64,000 nt of DNA from Notospermus geniculatus (lineage: Eukaryota; Nemertea; Pilidiophora; Heteronemertea; Lineidae): contig NMRB01000840.1 of the NCBI GenBank assembly GCA_002633025.1, positions 193,162-257,161 on the forward strand, read 5' to 3'. Position numbers and translations under genes: made by a program. Below the pieces are notes generated by a model. It saw only the letters and a list, made by a program, of their open reading frames with translations. It made no database searches and was not told the origin of the DNA. Below, piece by piece: positions 45,106 through 56,759 of this stretch (positions within the stretch are counted from its first letter, which is position 1; each line of letters begins with the position of its first letter).

Positions 45106-46133
45106 TATGCTGATGTCAGGTCACACTGCGATTGCCTGCGCTACGACGGAACAGTCAGCATCAGGCGTCGCAATCTTGGTCAGGTCACAAAAACGAAAAT
45201 GTGTAAGATCATCGTGGAACAAGCAGCATCAGCGCGTAGGGAATCGTAACTTGAGTCAGGTCGACTGCGAATGGATTACGCCCGCCGGGATGACACAGAA
45301 GTTGAATAGGTTCAACTCCTGCGATTCATGATCTTTTTGATCGACGACTAATCCCGATCGTCCATGTCACACCATATCGGCGACTGATTTGTTCCACGCT
45401 GTCGTGCCTCAGACGCAAAGTGATCCAGAAAAGTCAGTCTGCGCCTTCCGTGGCATCGCAAGGTCAACCTGACATAGCCATTATGTGATAGAGAGGGCAA
45501 TTCTCTGTGACAGTGCAGTTTTCTCCAGGTATTTTGGCCTCCTGCTTCTGTAAATTAACTTCACCCGATGTTGTTTCTAATACCGGTAATGCCATTTTTG
45601 CACTTAGCTGTCAATTCATTGTTTTTAACTTGAGTTTGAAAGCAACTGCAAGTCAAGTATGATTCCCTGATCCCCACAGCATAGCTCCAAGCATGATAAG
45701 ATGAATAGTGATCGGTAAATCGTGAAGTGGTTCGGTTGTTTAGGATCAAAGTAACTCATCCATTAGTCAAGAACTTTGCATTAACTACTCGCTATTTGAT
45801 GGGGAGCACTTTCATGTTCTATTGGCACGTGTTGTCACAGTATTGCAGACTTCCGACTCAAATGCCACTCTCATGTTCTGTTGTCAACATCCATCATGTC
45901 GAAATCAGTCCCAACCAATTGACAGTAGTAACCAGTGCTTTAGGTATGATAGCTGTGTATGCAATGTGCAGTGTTTTCTGACCAACTTAGGTTGAGGGAA
46001 AGATAAGTGTGTAGGCTAGTATTCGACGAATCTCATATAAGGAATGGGTACAGCCGGTGAGTGGCACTCCACGGGTGAGATGGCTGGAGCCCCATTACAC
46101 AAAATATTGATGGGAGTTGGACGTTATGACTAT

Positions 46134-46236
46134 GCATCCTCCCACAGCAGGGGTTTTTACCTTGCACCTCTTCATCCGCTCGTGTGGAGTGTATGAAGAG
46201 GAACGAGACCAAAGCCCTGCTGTGGGAGGATGTGAC
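46134..46236. repeat. Hairpin repeat
   Basis: CATCCTCCCACAGCAGGG at the left is mirrored by CCCTGCTGTGGGAGGATG at the right, about 100 bp apart. Probably a short foldback element. Confidence 0.65.
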
Positions 46237-46494
46237 CACGGGTAATTATCTGATGAAAAATAGTCACTTTTTCATTCAGAATATGACAACTAATTAACTG
46301 CTAATAGGGCATACAGCATAATAGAAAGAGGTTGCATCGGAAGTAAGGCACGTGGCACTCCACCCTTCATTTAACGATCGACATTGGGCTAATTATAAAT
46401 GATCTTCTGTAATTATGGTACGAGGAGAGCGCTCGAGTTACCAGCTGCGGGAGAAGCGGAAATGCCACTTGCGACACCGCCTCTCATGCAGTCA

Positions 46495-46559
46495 AAGTGG
46501 CGTAATGGAAACTCAGTGCCTGTTACCTCTGAGGTTCTGGGCTCGAATCCCAGTTGGAC
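46495..46559 (+). mobile_element. tRNA-like SINE head, broken by a MITE
   Basis: GTGGCGTAATGGAAACTCAG with B box GGGCTCGAATCCC. The next base starts the MITE at 46560. Confidence 0.6.
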
Positions 46560-46732
46560 CAGGCGTGGATCCAAGGGGGGCGCATCGGGCTGCGCCCCCT
46601 TTTTGGCCAACAAATCTGTAAAATCGACCGAGAAATTCTGAAATTTGCAGCAAATCTTTGAAATTCGCCGCAGATTTCAATGTTTAGTAGCACAGGGCGC
46701 CCCCTTTTTCCCAAATCCGGGATCCACCCCTG
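46560..46732. mobile_element. hAT-like MITE inserted in a SINE
   Basis: Starts CAGGCGTGGATCCAAGGGG and ends CGGGATCCACCCCTG, flanked by TGGAC on both sides. CGCCCCCTTTTT occurs twice inside. Diverged relatives lie at about 53065-53215, 61155-61220 and 61715-61870. Confidence 0.75.
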
Positions 46733-47108
46733 TGGACACACTTCATGTGGTCAAGAGAACACATCTCTTTGACAGCACTGACTTTCTACGGGCACTCTGG
46801 TTTCCTCCTGCTTACATTAGATTTGCATCACAATAGAGTTGTCTTTAGAGCTAATAATGCTGTATTTGCACTGATCTCTCGATTAAATATTTGTTTAGAC
46901 TCCGTGCAGCGATCACTGTGCCACTGTTAGACGCAAGTTACACACATCATCGCCACTGCTTTCTGATAAAGATATGACACTTATTGACGATTGTATTGGC
47001 AAACTGTCGACTGATAACTGATCATGAATCTCTCTCTTTGAAATGCAGAAGTCAACATCACAGGAAACAGGATGTACATGGGGCTGTCATAGGAAGATTT
47101 TGACAATA

Positions 47109-47519
47109 GAGAGGTTGCGCAGCGGCCTGACTCTGACTCCGACTTCAACTACGAGAATGAATTGCAGTCCGCTATGGACATCCTTGATAAAAACGATTTG
47201 ATAGAAGTTTTCAATTCGTCAAACACCATAAATTGAAGGCAGAAAAATTTGGCCTTATAAATCGGAAGTGCGGATAAATAATGAATATTGAAGTTGTAAT
47301 CGTAGTCATTACGACTTGAAACACGACTATAATATTTGCGATTTACGTGCACTTCCAATTACGAGTCAAAATTATTCTGCAATAAAGTTATGGCATTTTA
47401 CGATTTGCAAACGTCTATCAAATTGTTTTCATCGAGGATGTCTACAGCGGACTGCAATTCATTCTGGTAGTTGAAGCCAGAGTCGGAGTCGGAAAGCTAC
47501 GCAACCTATCTAACGACAG
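47109..47519. mobile_element. Foldback MITE with long arms
   Basis: GAGGTTGCGCAGCGGCC to GAATTGCAGTCCGC at the left is mirrored by GCGGACTGCAATTC to GCTACGCAACCTATC at the right. Arms exceed 100 bp of a 410-bp element; CTCTGACTCCGACTTCAACT is the best-kept part. Confidence 0.8.
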
Positions 47520-47940
47520 GGTAGGCAATACCAAGGCGAGGCACACTATCACGATGCTTTGGCCAAAGCAAATGTGAAGTTGATTGCAGATTTGCCACAA
47601 CATATCAAGACTGGACAAAATAGCAATACATCATTATAAAAGATTAATAGAAGAGGTCTAGATGACATTGCCCGATTGGTCTGGTGATACGTGTATTGGT
47701 TGGGACTGTATGGTATGTGATGGTGAAGTCATGTGAGGACAGAATGTTTTCCTGGTCAATTTTCTCGACATTTTTGTAGGTAATTGAAGCATTAAGCTTA
47801 GCGCCCAAGACTAATGATGTTGGCTTACCACAAGCCAGATAGCATTAAGACGCCATGGGCATGGACTGTTTTGGATAATGAAAAGATGATGATTAAAAGC
47901 AGATTGAAGCATCTTCATTACAAATACCATGTACAAACAT

Positions 47941-48125
47941 GGGGCCGTATTCTACAGGGTGGGCCAGAGAAAGTGTCCCTTGAACAATAGGGAAACAATA
48001 GAAATGCTATTGTTCTAGGGACACTTTCTCTGGCCCACCATGTAGAAGCTTCTTTAACTCTAAGGTTTATCTTTAGCTATTGTTTGCAGGGCGGAATAAA
48101 AGCTTAAAGTGGACCTTAGAGTTAA
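47941..48125. mobile_element. GGGGCCGTATTCTA-type MITE with a nested palindrome
   Basis: The outer element resembles 7793-7910 (CCGTATTCTA at the left, AAGCTTAAAGTGGACCTTAG at the right). Within it 47955-48041 is a second palindrome: GGGTGGGCCAGAGAAAGTG mirrored by CACTTTCTCTGGCCCACC. Confidence 0.65.
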
Positions 48126-48306
48126 GACCCAAGACCAATGGGAGAACCAAAGATGTCACAGAAAGAAACCATCCAAACCCCTCCAATTCACTGATGACTG
48201 AATGCAGTCAAAGTCATCTTTCAGAATTGCAGAAATCTGCTCGCATCCAAGAAAAAGCTCTTCATTTCAAGCTGACAAGGACATGTGACCTTGATTATAC
48301 ACTACA

Positions 48307-48465
48307 AGACGACCTTTATCTTTCACAATCTCTTAATCTCATCCATTTTTTTAGAGTGTCTGATTCTCTTGCCGGGAATCCTATTGCACCGAGTACATCG
48401 ATCAGGGGTGTCAGCCGTTGGATAAAGTCAACATGATCGACAGCAGCAGGGGTTTTCCAGTCATA
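48307..48465 (-). CDS. Possible exon, unrecognised
   Basis: After a good acceptor (TGCTTTTGTTCTGCATAG) the minus strand reads CEFYDWKTPAAVDHVDFIQR and then LTPLIDVLGAIGFPARESDT, ending LRDCER and TAA. It has coding character but no family match, and no clear donor if it is internal. It may belong to the gene ending at 43854. Confidence 0.35.
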
Positions 48466-48730
48466 AAACTCACACTATGCAGAACAAAAGCACCATACCT
48501 GTTTCCATGGCAATAGGTGAAAACAATGAAGTACAGCTTGTTGTCGAAGATTTCTTTGGTTACGGAATCAATGAAGTTGGCCGCATTGCATCAGTAGGCA
48601 ATGCTTGGACGTCATTGAGTTCACGCAGTATGGTACTGGTGTAGTCTAGGCCTATTTGTGCAAGTGGACAACCCTGTCAGTGCCATCAGCAGTGGAAATT
48701 TACATAGGTCTTCAGTGGCTATCAGCATCA

Positions 48731-49820
48731 GGGCCCATATTCATGAAACCTTGCTAGGCTTAGTTACTTACTAAATGAAATGGTCCATGGACCATGTGCT
48801 CACCTGGGTGAACGTACCAGAAAAACAAATGACAAATGTTAAATCGAAATGTTCCATGGTAATGTATCCTCATTAGATGCACCTGACATGCCTGATAAAA
48901 AATTGGAGACAATCAAGTTACAGTTCAGGAGTTACTGGACTTTGAGCTTTGGTTTTGGCCACCTGGTTGCCAAGCGGAGAATCGAATTAGACCGAAAAGT
49001 GGTGTCATTGGTAACCTGACATAGGGGTGTATATGTACCAAGTTTCAAGTCAATAGCCCAAGCAGTTATGAAACGCGCCACCAAATGCCTAAATTTTGAA
49101 CTTTGACCTCTGTGACCTTGAAAAGTCGGTCAAATCAAAAACCCCTTACTTATGTCATGCATCCTCATTAGAAGCACCAATGATAAAAATTTGGAGAGGA
49201 TCCAGTCATTAGTTCATGAGTTATTGCACTTTTTGTGTTTTTGGTTTCCGCCACCTGGTGGCCAAGCTAAGGGTCAAATCGGACCGAAACTTGGGGTCAT
49301 AGGTCATCTGACCAAGGTGTCTATATGTACCGAATTTCAGGCCAATAGCACCTGCGGTTACGAAACATGCCACTTAAAGGCAAAATTTTGAACATTTTCG
49401 TGTTACGCCACCTGGCGGCCATATTGGAACCTTAATCAGGCCGAAATTTGACGTGCTTGTAAAGGTCATCTAGAAGGAGGTACATATCAAATTTGATCGC
49501 TCTGGGTCAAGTCGTTCCTGAGTTACAGCACATTTGATGATTTTCGGGTTACGCCACCTGGNNNNNNNNNNNNNNNNNNNNNNNNNNNNNNNNNNNNNNN
49601 NNNNNNNNNNNNNNNNNNNNNNNNNNNNNNNNNNNNNNNNNNNNNNNNNNNNNNNNNNNNNNNNNNNNNNNNNNNNNNNNNNNNNNNNNNNNNNNNNNNN
49701 NNNNNNNNNNNNNNNNNNNNNNNNNNNNNNNNNNNNNNNNNNNNNNNNNNNNNNNNNNNNNTACAGGCCAATCACACCACTAGCAACCAACTAAACTAGC
49801 AAGGTTTCATGAATATGGGC
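48731..49820. mobile_element. Inverted-repeat element carrying an internal direct-repeat array and a gap
   Basis: Starts GGGCCCATATTCATGAAACC and ends GGTTTCATGAATATGGGC, flanked by TCA on both sides. Inside, diverged units of about 150-290 bp each carry GCCACCTGGTGGCCA-like and ATATGTACC motifs (at 48959, 49252, 49408 and 49555). 200 Ns fill 49562-49761. Similar ends to the GGGCCGTATTC MITEs suggest one superfamily, possibly PIF/Harbinger. Confidence 0.7.
49562..49761. other. Assembly gap of 200 N
   Basis: A run of 200 unknown bases inside the internal repeat array; the size may be nominal. Confidence 0.99.
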
Positions 49821-49839
49821 TCAGAAGTTTACATTGGTA

Positions 49840-50310
49840 AGACCATCTAGAGTGGGCCATTTGACAACAAGAAATTTACATTGGTAGGCAACAGGCACCT
49901 TCAGTGCCATCAGTGCGAGAAATTTAAATTGGTAGACAACACCTTCAGGGCCAGAAATTTACATTGTTAGACAACAACTTCAGTGCCATCAGTGCGAGAA
50001 ATTTACATTGGTAGACAACACCTTCAGTGCCATCAGTGCCAGAAATCATTGGAAGCCAACACCTTCAGTGCCATCAGTGCTAGAAGTTTACTGGTAGACA
50101 ACACTATCAGTGCCAGAAATTTACATTGGTAGACAACACCCTCAGTGCCATCAATGCCAGAAATTTACAGTGGTAGACAGACAACACTTTCAATGCCAGA
50201 AATTTACATTGGTAGACAACACCTTCAGTTGCTATCAGCACCAAGAGTTCATGTTACCAAGACACACCTTCAGTGGCTATCAGCACCATTGGTAAACAAA
50301 CCTTCATGTA
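49840..50310. repeat. Minisatellite 1, about 44-bp unit
   Basis: Roughly ten diverged units of the form AGAAATTTACATTGGTAGAC plus AACACCTTCAGTGCCATCAG. Confidence 0.85.
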
Positions 50311-52001
50311 GTGGCCATGAGCAAACTCCAGCCAATATTTACTCCAAAACTAAATACTACACATACTGAAGGAATCAATAATAATTATTGATCTGGTGAC
50401 AGGTGATCTCATGATTGGGATTAAGTTAATGGGAGTTTTCATGTACTTTCATGTACTGAATGATTGGAAATATTCTCTTCAGGAAATTCAGCCAGTTTCT
50501 GCACAAGCAACTGTTCCGTGTATTACAACAGCAACCAACTTTTGAATGCTCACCACTTTAAAATCAAGAATTACACATAATGATATTCCATTATCTTTTG
50601 TAATCTATTTGGGTACTGACTTTACGCAGATTTAACTGACTATGGCATTTAGAAAGGCTATCAAAGAACCCGGCTTCTAAAATTAGTTGTTACAGCAAGA
50701 GAATTTGCTGTTAGTGCAAAAGCCCGAAGCTCTACCTCAAAAACTGATTCTCAATATGAATTTTCTCCATCCCAATCCCATTAATAGTTCATTCAATAAC
50801 CCATCCTATTTATTTTGGTACTCCAGATAGATCATAACGGAATGGTATTTCAAATTCCCAATATCCAATCGCATAAAGCCACAAATGGCAAATTTCTCTG
50901 CACAAATTGCATCTATTTCCACCAGCCTGAAACGCCAATATAGATCATTTCCACTTAGCCTCAACAGTTAAACTCATTCCCATTTTGGTGAATTTATCAG
51001 GATCAGCTGATGGATGGATGTGAGAGCATTTAACCTGAAGGACTTGGGGTTTCTTCATGGTATTTCGAAACTCAAACTAATACCCATGGCTAGTTCAATG
51101 TGACAAAGTTTTTCCTCCGGCCAGAACATCCCTTACAGGGTTTCCACCAGAGGGGAGAATGGGGAGAATTCCATCCCCAAGAAAATTATTTGGGGATAAA
51201 TCCATCCCCAAATTTTGGTTTTTTTTCTTTAAATCTTGTCTTTTTCTTTTCAAAACATCATATTATTATACCATCATGTTATCTTGTAGTCCATGTACAA
51301 TGTTGTGTGAAAAAAATCCAAATAAAAAAATCCAAAAAAATATTTTTTGAAAAAAAATTTTTCCAAATTTTTTCCCCTGGCGGAAACCCTGCCTTAGCAG
51401 ACACTCCTGCCAGAAGGGCACCTCTGTAATATGGACACCGAAGTTCAGCTCTAACTTGATCATTTCTATTCATTTTGACCTCTGTAAATCAGGACACCTC
51501 ACAATTCAGGACAATACCATTCAGTCCCAAGGTTCCTGAACAAGAGTCCACGATGTATAAATATGGAGTACGGCCCTATGGCCAAGGACCAACCAAAACT
51601 CTGAGGTTCTTCCAAGACCAAATGGCCAACACTCTGGTTGAGGCATCCTCGCACCCTCACAACTGCTCCCCTCCTCGCACTTGTTTTAATATGTTAACTG
51701 TGAAATGTTTTTTAGTTCTAATTTTTCTTTCTTAAAAATATTTACCAAAAAAGTATTTCACACACAAGGTTCAAGACGTGATATAACGTCCTACGCACTG
51801 TGAAGCGCCATTTCCTTGCAAGGCGTACTATTACGCCATACACAAGCTACGATACTCGGGTGTTTTTCGGGGATTCCCTGGATTTTGTCATGATGTAGTA
51901 TGACGTCCAACGCAGTTAACGTGTTAAGGGAGGGTACGACCGTAAATGACCTGAGATTGTCAAGATGTGCCTGAGGTAGATGATGCAGTTCAGCTACTTA
52001 C
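50311..52001. other. Non-coding DNA
   Basis: Apart from the MITE at 51136-51391 and a Tc1-like GGACACCTC fragment at 51420-51540, no feature was recognised. Confidence 0.5.
51136..51391. mobile_element. CAGGGTTTCCGCCAG-type element, second family member
   Basis: Starts CAGGGTTTCCACCAGAGGGG and ends CCCTGGCGGAAACCCTG, flanked by CCTTA on both sides. Same family as 37358-37688; both have 5-bp duplications. Confidence 0.8.
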
Positions 52002-52214
52002 GTCTCTCATGAACATCCCTCAGCAGCATCCCTTCGACAAACTGCGGATGCTGCTGCATCACCTGAGCAACGTGAAGGAACCCTTCCTTGAACGTACGAA
52101 ACAGTGGCGGTGGGGGAATGTGTTCAAAGAAATTGAATATTACGAAGAGTTCCTGGTGATTCATGTTCGCTGCATGGTGGTTGGTCCCTTCCATGTCCAC
52201 CACGGATGAGGAAT
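52002..52214 (-). CDS. Probable internal or first coding exon, unrecognised
   Basis: Acceptor ATCTCGTTTCAG, donor GTAAGT, both strong; phase 1 in and phase 1 out. Reads SSSVVDMEGTNHHAANMNHQ, then ELFVIFNFFEHIPPPPLFRT, KEGFLHVAQVMQQHPQFVEG and MLLRDVHER. A start could be the Met in VVDMEG. It could be an upstream exon of the gene ending at 43854, but no connecting exon is certain. Confidence 0.6.
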
Positions 52215-53499
52215 CTGAAACGAGATTACAATTTTTTACGTCATACTCGGAGATCCAAGTCACAACATGTGAGGATATGAAATGTGTCAAAGTCCAAATA
52301 TCTTGCGAAAAAAACATACTCAATAATGCAGAATATCCCAGAATCCATCTGTAACATTGATAGAATTTTTGGGCTCAGACGGCTTATGACTATTTTGTAG
52401 TCAGAGATGAAGATTGATGTGAATTTTTCAAGAGTTTGCCTGCGGCTTTATTTTTTAACTGATATACCGCAGCTGTCGTTTATTGGCCATTTTTCATGAA
52501 AATGAAGATTACTGAACAAATAGATCAAAAGCTGCTCAGATACGAAAAACACAGACGTTTTTTTTCACTTGTGCTCATCAACAAAACATCCAAACTAGAA
52601 CATGATGGGCCTGGAAACTAGATGTGGATGAAAGTGAGGGGAGGGTCCCTCTCATACGGAAATGAAATAGGAAGCAAAACTTGAAACTGGCAAGGGTATC
52701 AAGGGTAAAGCATGGCAGTCAACCATTTTCCATGATGCCAGGTCCATTTGTGAATTCCCATTAACATCAGTGGACTGGGTCACGTTTTCTCACTAGGCAT
52801 CTTGACTACCAAGGGTAGGCCTACCAGTACCGACATCGCTGCACCCTCTCTGACAATGCTCGCAGCCCTGTGATGTAGCCAATAGGCTACAGTGGGGTTG
52901 AGGGTCCCTAGGTGTATGATGAGGGGTTCTACATGCAGGTAGTTTGCATGACACAAAGCAGCACAGAGGGTGTGTGACCTGGCATTTCTACGGTAACCCT
53001 AGACAAGAATGGCTACCAATAGCAGACCAACTTCTACTGGCATGAACCACGTGCTATTCTGGGGGGCACCCCGGACGCTCACCTCCCCTTTTGGCCAATA
53101 AATCTGTAAAATCAACCGTGAAATTCTGAAATTCGGAGCAAATCATTGAAATTCACCACTGAATGTTCCTAGAACAGGGTGCCCCCTCTTTTCCCAAATC
53201 CTGGACCAACCCACTGCATGAGGGACCTACAGTCTTGGTGACAATCTTAAGAGTACATAGCAAGCCCTGAGTGTTACTAATCTGGTGATTGCCTTTCCAC
53301 CAAGATTTGCCCACAGCATTCATCCTTTAATCAGAATCTAAACTAATATCCTCCTGTATGTTATCCCTGTGTCCATAGGCAAAACAATCACGGCGCGTCA
53401 TCAAATCAGGCTATCAAAATGTCACCAGTAATTACCAGCCAGATCTAATTTTTGTTGAATATTGTGAATCTTGGTGAACAGAACGGTAGCTAGGGCAAC
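52215..53499. other. Non-coding DNA
   Basis: Only a decayed hAT-like fragment (about 53065-53215) was recognised. Confidence 0.45.
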
Positions 53500-54225
53500 T
53501 GAGAGAAGGTGGTATAAAGGAGAAGTGATTCCGTGGCAACTGATTTCACTATAGGTAGTACCAGGACCCGCAAGAGCTGAGGTGGCAACTGACATTTCAC
53601 GAGCTAGGTGGTACAAGGAGAGCTGAGGTAGCCTAGTGGTGACTGATATTTCAACAGCTAGGTGGCATAAGGAGAGCCGAGGTGGCAACTGATATCTCAA
53701 GAGCTAGGTGGTACAAGGAGAGCTGAGGTGGCAACTGATATTTCAAGAGCTAGGTGGTACCAGGAGAGCCAAGGTGGCAACTGATATTTCAAGAGCTAGG
53801 TGGTACAAGGAGAGCCAAGGTGGCAACTGATATTTCAAGAGCTAGGTGGTACAAGGAGAGCTGAGGTGGTGACTGATATTTCACTAGCTAGGTGGTACAT
53901 GGAGAGACGAGTTAGTGGTGACTGATATTTCATGATCTAGGTGGTAAAAGGAGAGCTGAGGTGGTGACTGATATTTCACTAGGTAGGTAGCAGAAGGAGA
54001 GCTGAGGTGGTGACTGATATTTCACTAGCTAGGTAGCACAATGAGACCTGAGGTGGTATGATAGATATTCCACTAGCTAGGTAGTGAAAGGAGAGCTGAG
54101 GTGGCGACTGATATTTTACTAGGTAGGTAGCAGAAGGAGAGCTGAGATGCCTGATATGATGATATTTCACTAGGTGGTACAAGGAGAGCAGCTCAGGTGG
54201 CGACAAATATTTCACCCGATATTTC
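53500..54225. repeat. Minisatellite 2, about 46-bp unit
   Basis: About fifteen diverged units of AGCTAGGTGGTACAAGGAGA plus GCTGAGGTGGCAACTGATAT and TTCAAG. Short open frames over it are composition artefacts. Confidence 0.9.
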
Positions 54226-54879
54226 ATGCACGGATGTCTGAGAGCTGTGCATGGCAGAGGCTGGCTCTCAAGAGATTTTGGCAGATACCAGTTGAACTTC
54301 AGTCAGATACCAGTCAGGTGACAGGAGAGTTGATGTAGGCCTAGTTTGCCAAACTGTGTTTCGATCAATTTGTCAAATTTAGCCTGCAAGAACAGCATTC
54401 AATGAACACAAGGCAAGCCCGACTCATCATCTGATGAAACCCAGAGGGACGAAGCAATACTGGCCGCAGGTGGACAACATCCTTTTGTAACGGCAACAGT
54501 TTCATATGACAGTCCACCCCATTAACCATTCAAAAATCACGACAGTCGACAGTCACGGTCCATTCTCCCCCAACTCATCTTACAAAGCTACACACCCTCC
54601 TCCTCCTCAGCTAATTCCCATCTATCTCCGGCTGGTAATAATAGGTAATTACTACCAACAAGTTACCAAACGACCGTGGTAATGAGAATAGAGAGGCGGT
54701 TATTAGTGACTAATCCATGTAATTTGCCGCATTGATGGAGAATATTACTGTCAACACAATCTGCACTTACACAACCATCTTTAAGCCAGTTTTTTTTAAG
54801 CCTTGGTGCTAACTGGGACCTGACAAACATGACAAATGCTATTCTAGAGCAGACCTAAGATCCAATTCCTGGTATCGTT

Positions 54880-55400
54880 GGATAACATCAGTTGACTAAG
54901 TCCTACAAATCACTGCTGGTATAAGAACCCTCATTGTTGGATAGCAATAACCAAGTCCTACAAATCACTGCTGGAACAACAGCCTTCATTCTTGGATAAC
55001 AGTAACCAAGTGCTTACAAACCACTGCTGGTAAGAGCCTTGGATGGCTGTGACAAAGGCCCCCGCAAAGGCCTTGCAAACCACTACTGGTAAGAGTCTTC
55101 ATTGTTGGATGGCGGTGACCAAGTCCTTACAAACCACTGCTGGTATAAGAGTCTTCATTGTTGGATAACATTGACCAAGTCCTTTCAAACCACTGCTGGT
55201 ATACGAGTCTTCATTGTTGGATAACATTGACCAAGTCCTTTCAAACCACTGCTGGTATAAGAGTCTTCATTGTTGGATAACATTGACCAAGTCCTTACAA
55301 ACCACTGCTGGTATAAGAGTCTTCATTGTTGGATAACATTGACTAAGTCCTGCTTACAAACCACTGCTGGTATAAGATGTCATTGTTGGAAAGGGTGCAT
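54880..55400. repeat. Minisatellite 3, about 56-bp unit
   Basis: Nine or so units containing TTCATTGTTGGATAACATTG and CCTTACAAACCACTGCTGGT; the units at 55135-55330 are the most alike. Confidence 0.9.
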
Positions 55401-55784
55401 GGCGACCAAGTTCTTACGAACCAAATTTGAGCCAAACTTGCTCCAAGATCTGACCATTCCTTGGATTCCAACGATAATTTTGTATTCTATGTATAATGTA
55501 TTATCTCCTCATCGTTGCGACAGACTGGATTAGCGCTACTGCAGCCGAGACGATTTGCAAAGGGCAGAGACAATTCACCTCGGCCATGTCGGCTGTCTTT
55601 CATTTTCGTCAGTTCAACACGGTGTAAACGATTGCGACATTCGCTAAGTACTAATTGGTGTCTGGTGGAAACATGTTGGCCATTAGTCAGATGGACAGCA
55701 ACATGGGAGGCTGGTGATGACCAATCAGATACAGCAGCCTGATGATATATCGGTGTGCCCCCAGAGAAAACCTCCACTGTCAGC

Positions 55785-55945
55785 GAGTTTGCCCTCTCTA
55801 CTGTCGGAGTTTGCCCTCTCCACTGTCGGAGAGTTGCCCTCTCCACTGTTGGAAGTTTGCCCTCTCCACTGTCGGAAAGTTGCCCTCGCCACTGTCAGAG
55901 TTTGCCCTCTCCAGTGTCAGGGAGTTGCCCTCTCTATCACATGAG
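55785..55945. repeat. Minisatellite 4, about 22-bp unit
   Basis: Seven units of GTTTGCCCTCTCCACTGTCG type, followed directly by a SINE head. Confidence 0.85.
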
Positions 55946-56025
55946 GAGTTGGTCTGACCGGGGATCGAACACACAACCCAGAGGTGATGCAGCTCTTGTT
56001 TCCACCACACCACTTTGACAGCCTT
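55935..56025 (-). mobile_element. tRNA-like SINE head
   Basis: On the minus strand GTCAAAGTGGTGTGGTGGAA then B box TGTTCGATCCCCGG. Confidence 0.6.
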
Positions 56026-56055
56026 AATCAGGTAAAAGGTGTAAATGTCATCTAA

Positions 56056-56563
56056 AGCCTAGCGTACATCGGCCTGGGGACTGGAAGCAACTACCGGCAA
56101 TGGTTGGCGACTACCTGGAACCAGCAGCAACTGATCAGATGCTCAAACAGGCCGCTGTACACTCACCGGCAACGCTATTGCCAACCGTTTCCGCTACTTC
56201 CAGCCAGTTGCTCATGTTGTACTCGTTGCCAACGGTTGCTTCTAGTTGTCTTCAGTCGCTTCCGATGTGCGCGCACTGGCAATGAATTTCCTCGTTTGTG
56301 GAGCACACCTGGTCACGACGTGAGGGAATCATGTGACCCACAAAATGACTCCCGAGTGGTCCGATCGGAAGACATCGGCAATTTCCGTGTAGCATTCAGT
56401 ACCATTGCCTGGTCGATCTGCGCGCTCCAGATTGTAGACTGGATTGTGCCACTTGTTGCCGCAATGACCTGTCGTAACCAATGTGCGTGGAACACGTAGC
56501 CTATATCAATAGCAACTGTTGTGTTCAGTTGCTTCCAGTCACAAGGCCGATGTACGCTTGGCT
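56056..56563. mobile_element. 508-bp MITE with TAA duplication
   Basis: AGCCTAGCGTACATCGGCC and GGCCGATGTACGCTTGGCT are inverted (about 38 bp of arm, with ACTGGAAGCAACT mirrored). TAA lies on both sides (56053-56055 and 56564-56566), as in PIF/Harbinger. Nothing inside is coding. Confidence 0.8.
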
Positions 56564-56759
56564 TAATCTTATGGAACAGGGTACCAATATCTAGGGTAAC
56601 GGCTGCCTGCAAGGGTCAGGGGTGAGGGTTAGGTTTAGCAGTAGGCTTTAGGGGTCAGTGGTGGGAGGCCAGGTAAGCCTATCAAGGGTTGTGGGATAGG
56701 GGCCAAGGGTTAGGATTCAGAGTATACAACATTCATCCCTTCAGCCTTAATCAGGTTCT

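Larger units (their letters stand above)
44519..47108. other. Intronic or intergenic DNA with SINE pieces
   Basis: Holds tRNA-like SINE fragments at 45029-45105 and 46495-46559, a hairpin at 46134-46236 and a MITE at 46560-46732. A tRNA-like stretch on the minus strand near 44700-44800 is too degraded to classify. No exon is convincing. Confidence 0.45.
47520..48730. other. Non-coding DNA with a nested palindrome and one exon candidate
   Basis: Besides the composite element at 47941-48125 and the exon candidate at 48307-48465 I see nothing coding. Confidence 0.45.

Noticed and set aside
48505-48590. Minus-strand frame reading NFIDSVTKEIFDNKLYF
   Set aside because: A stop lies directly upstream with no acceptor between, and the next candidate exon only 30 bases away is in another frame.
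55487-55846. 119-codon minus-strand frame
   Set aside because: A third of it is the 22-bp minisatellite and the rest has no splice sites or similarity.
49840-55945. CRISPR-like arrays
   Set aside because: Units are directly tandem without unique spacers, diverged, and in an animal genome; they are minisatellites.
56600-56740. Telomere-like AGGGTTAGG stretch
   Set aside because: Only isolated degenerate matches, no TTAGGG tandem array.
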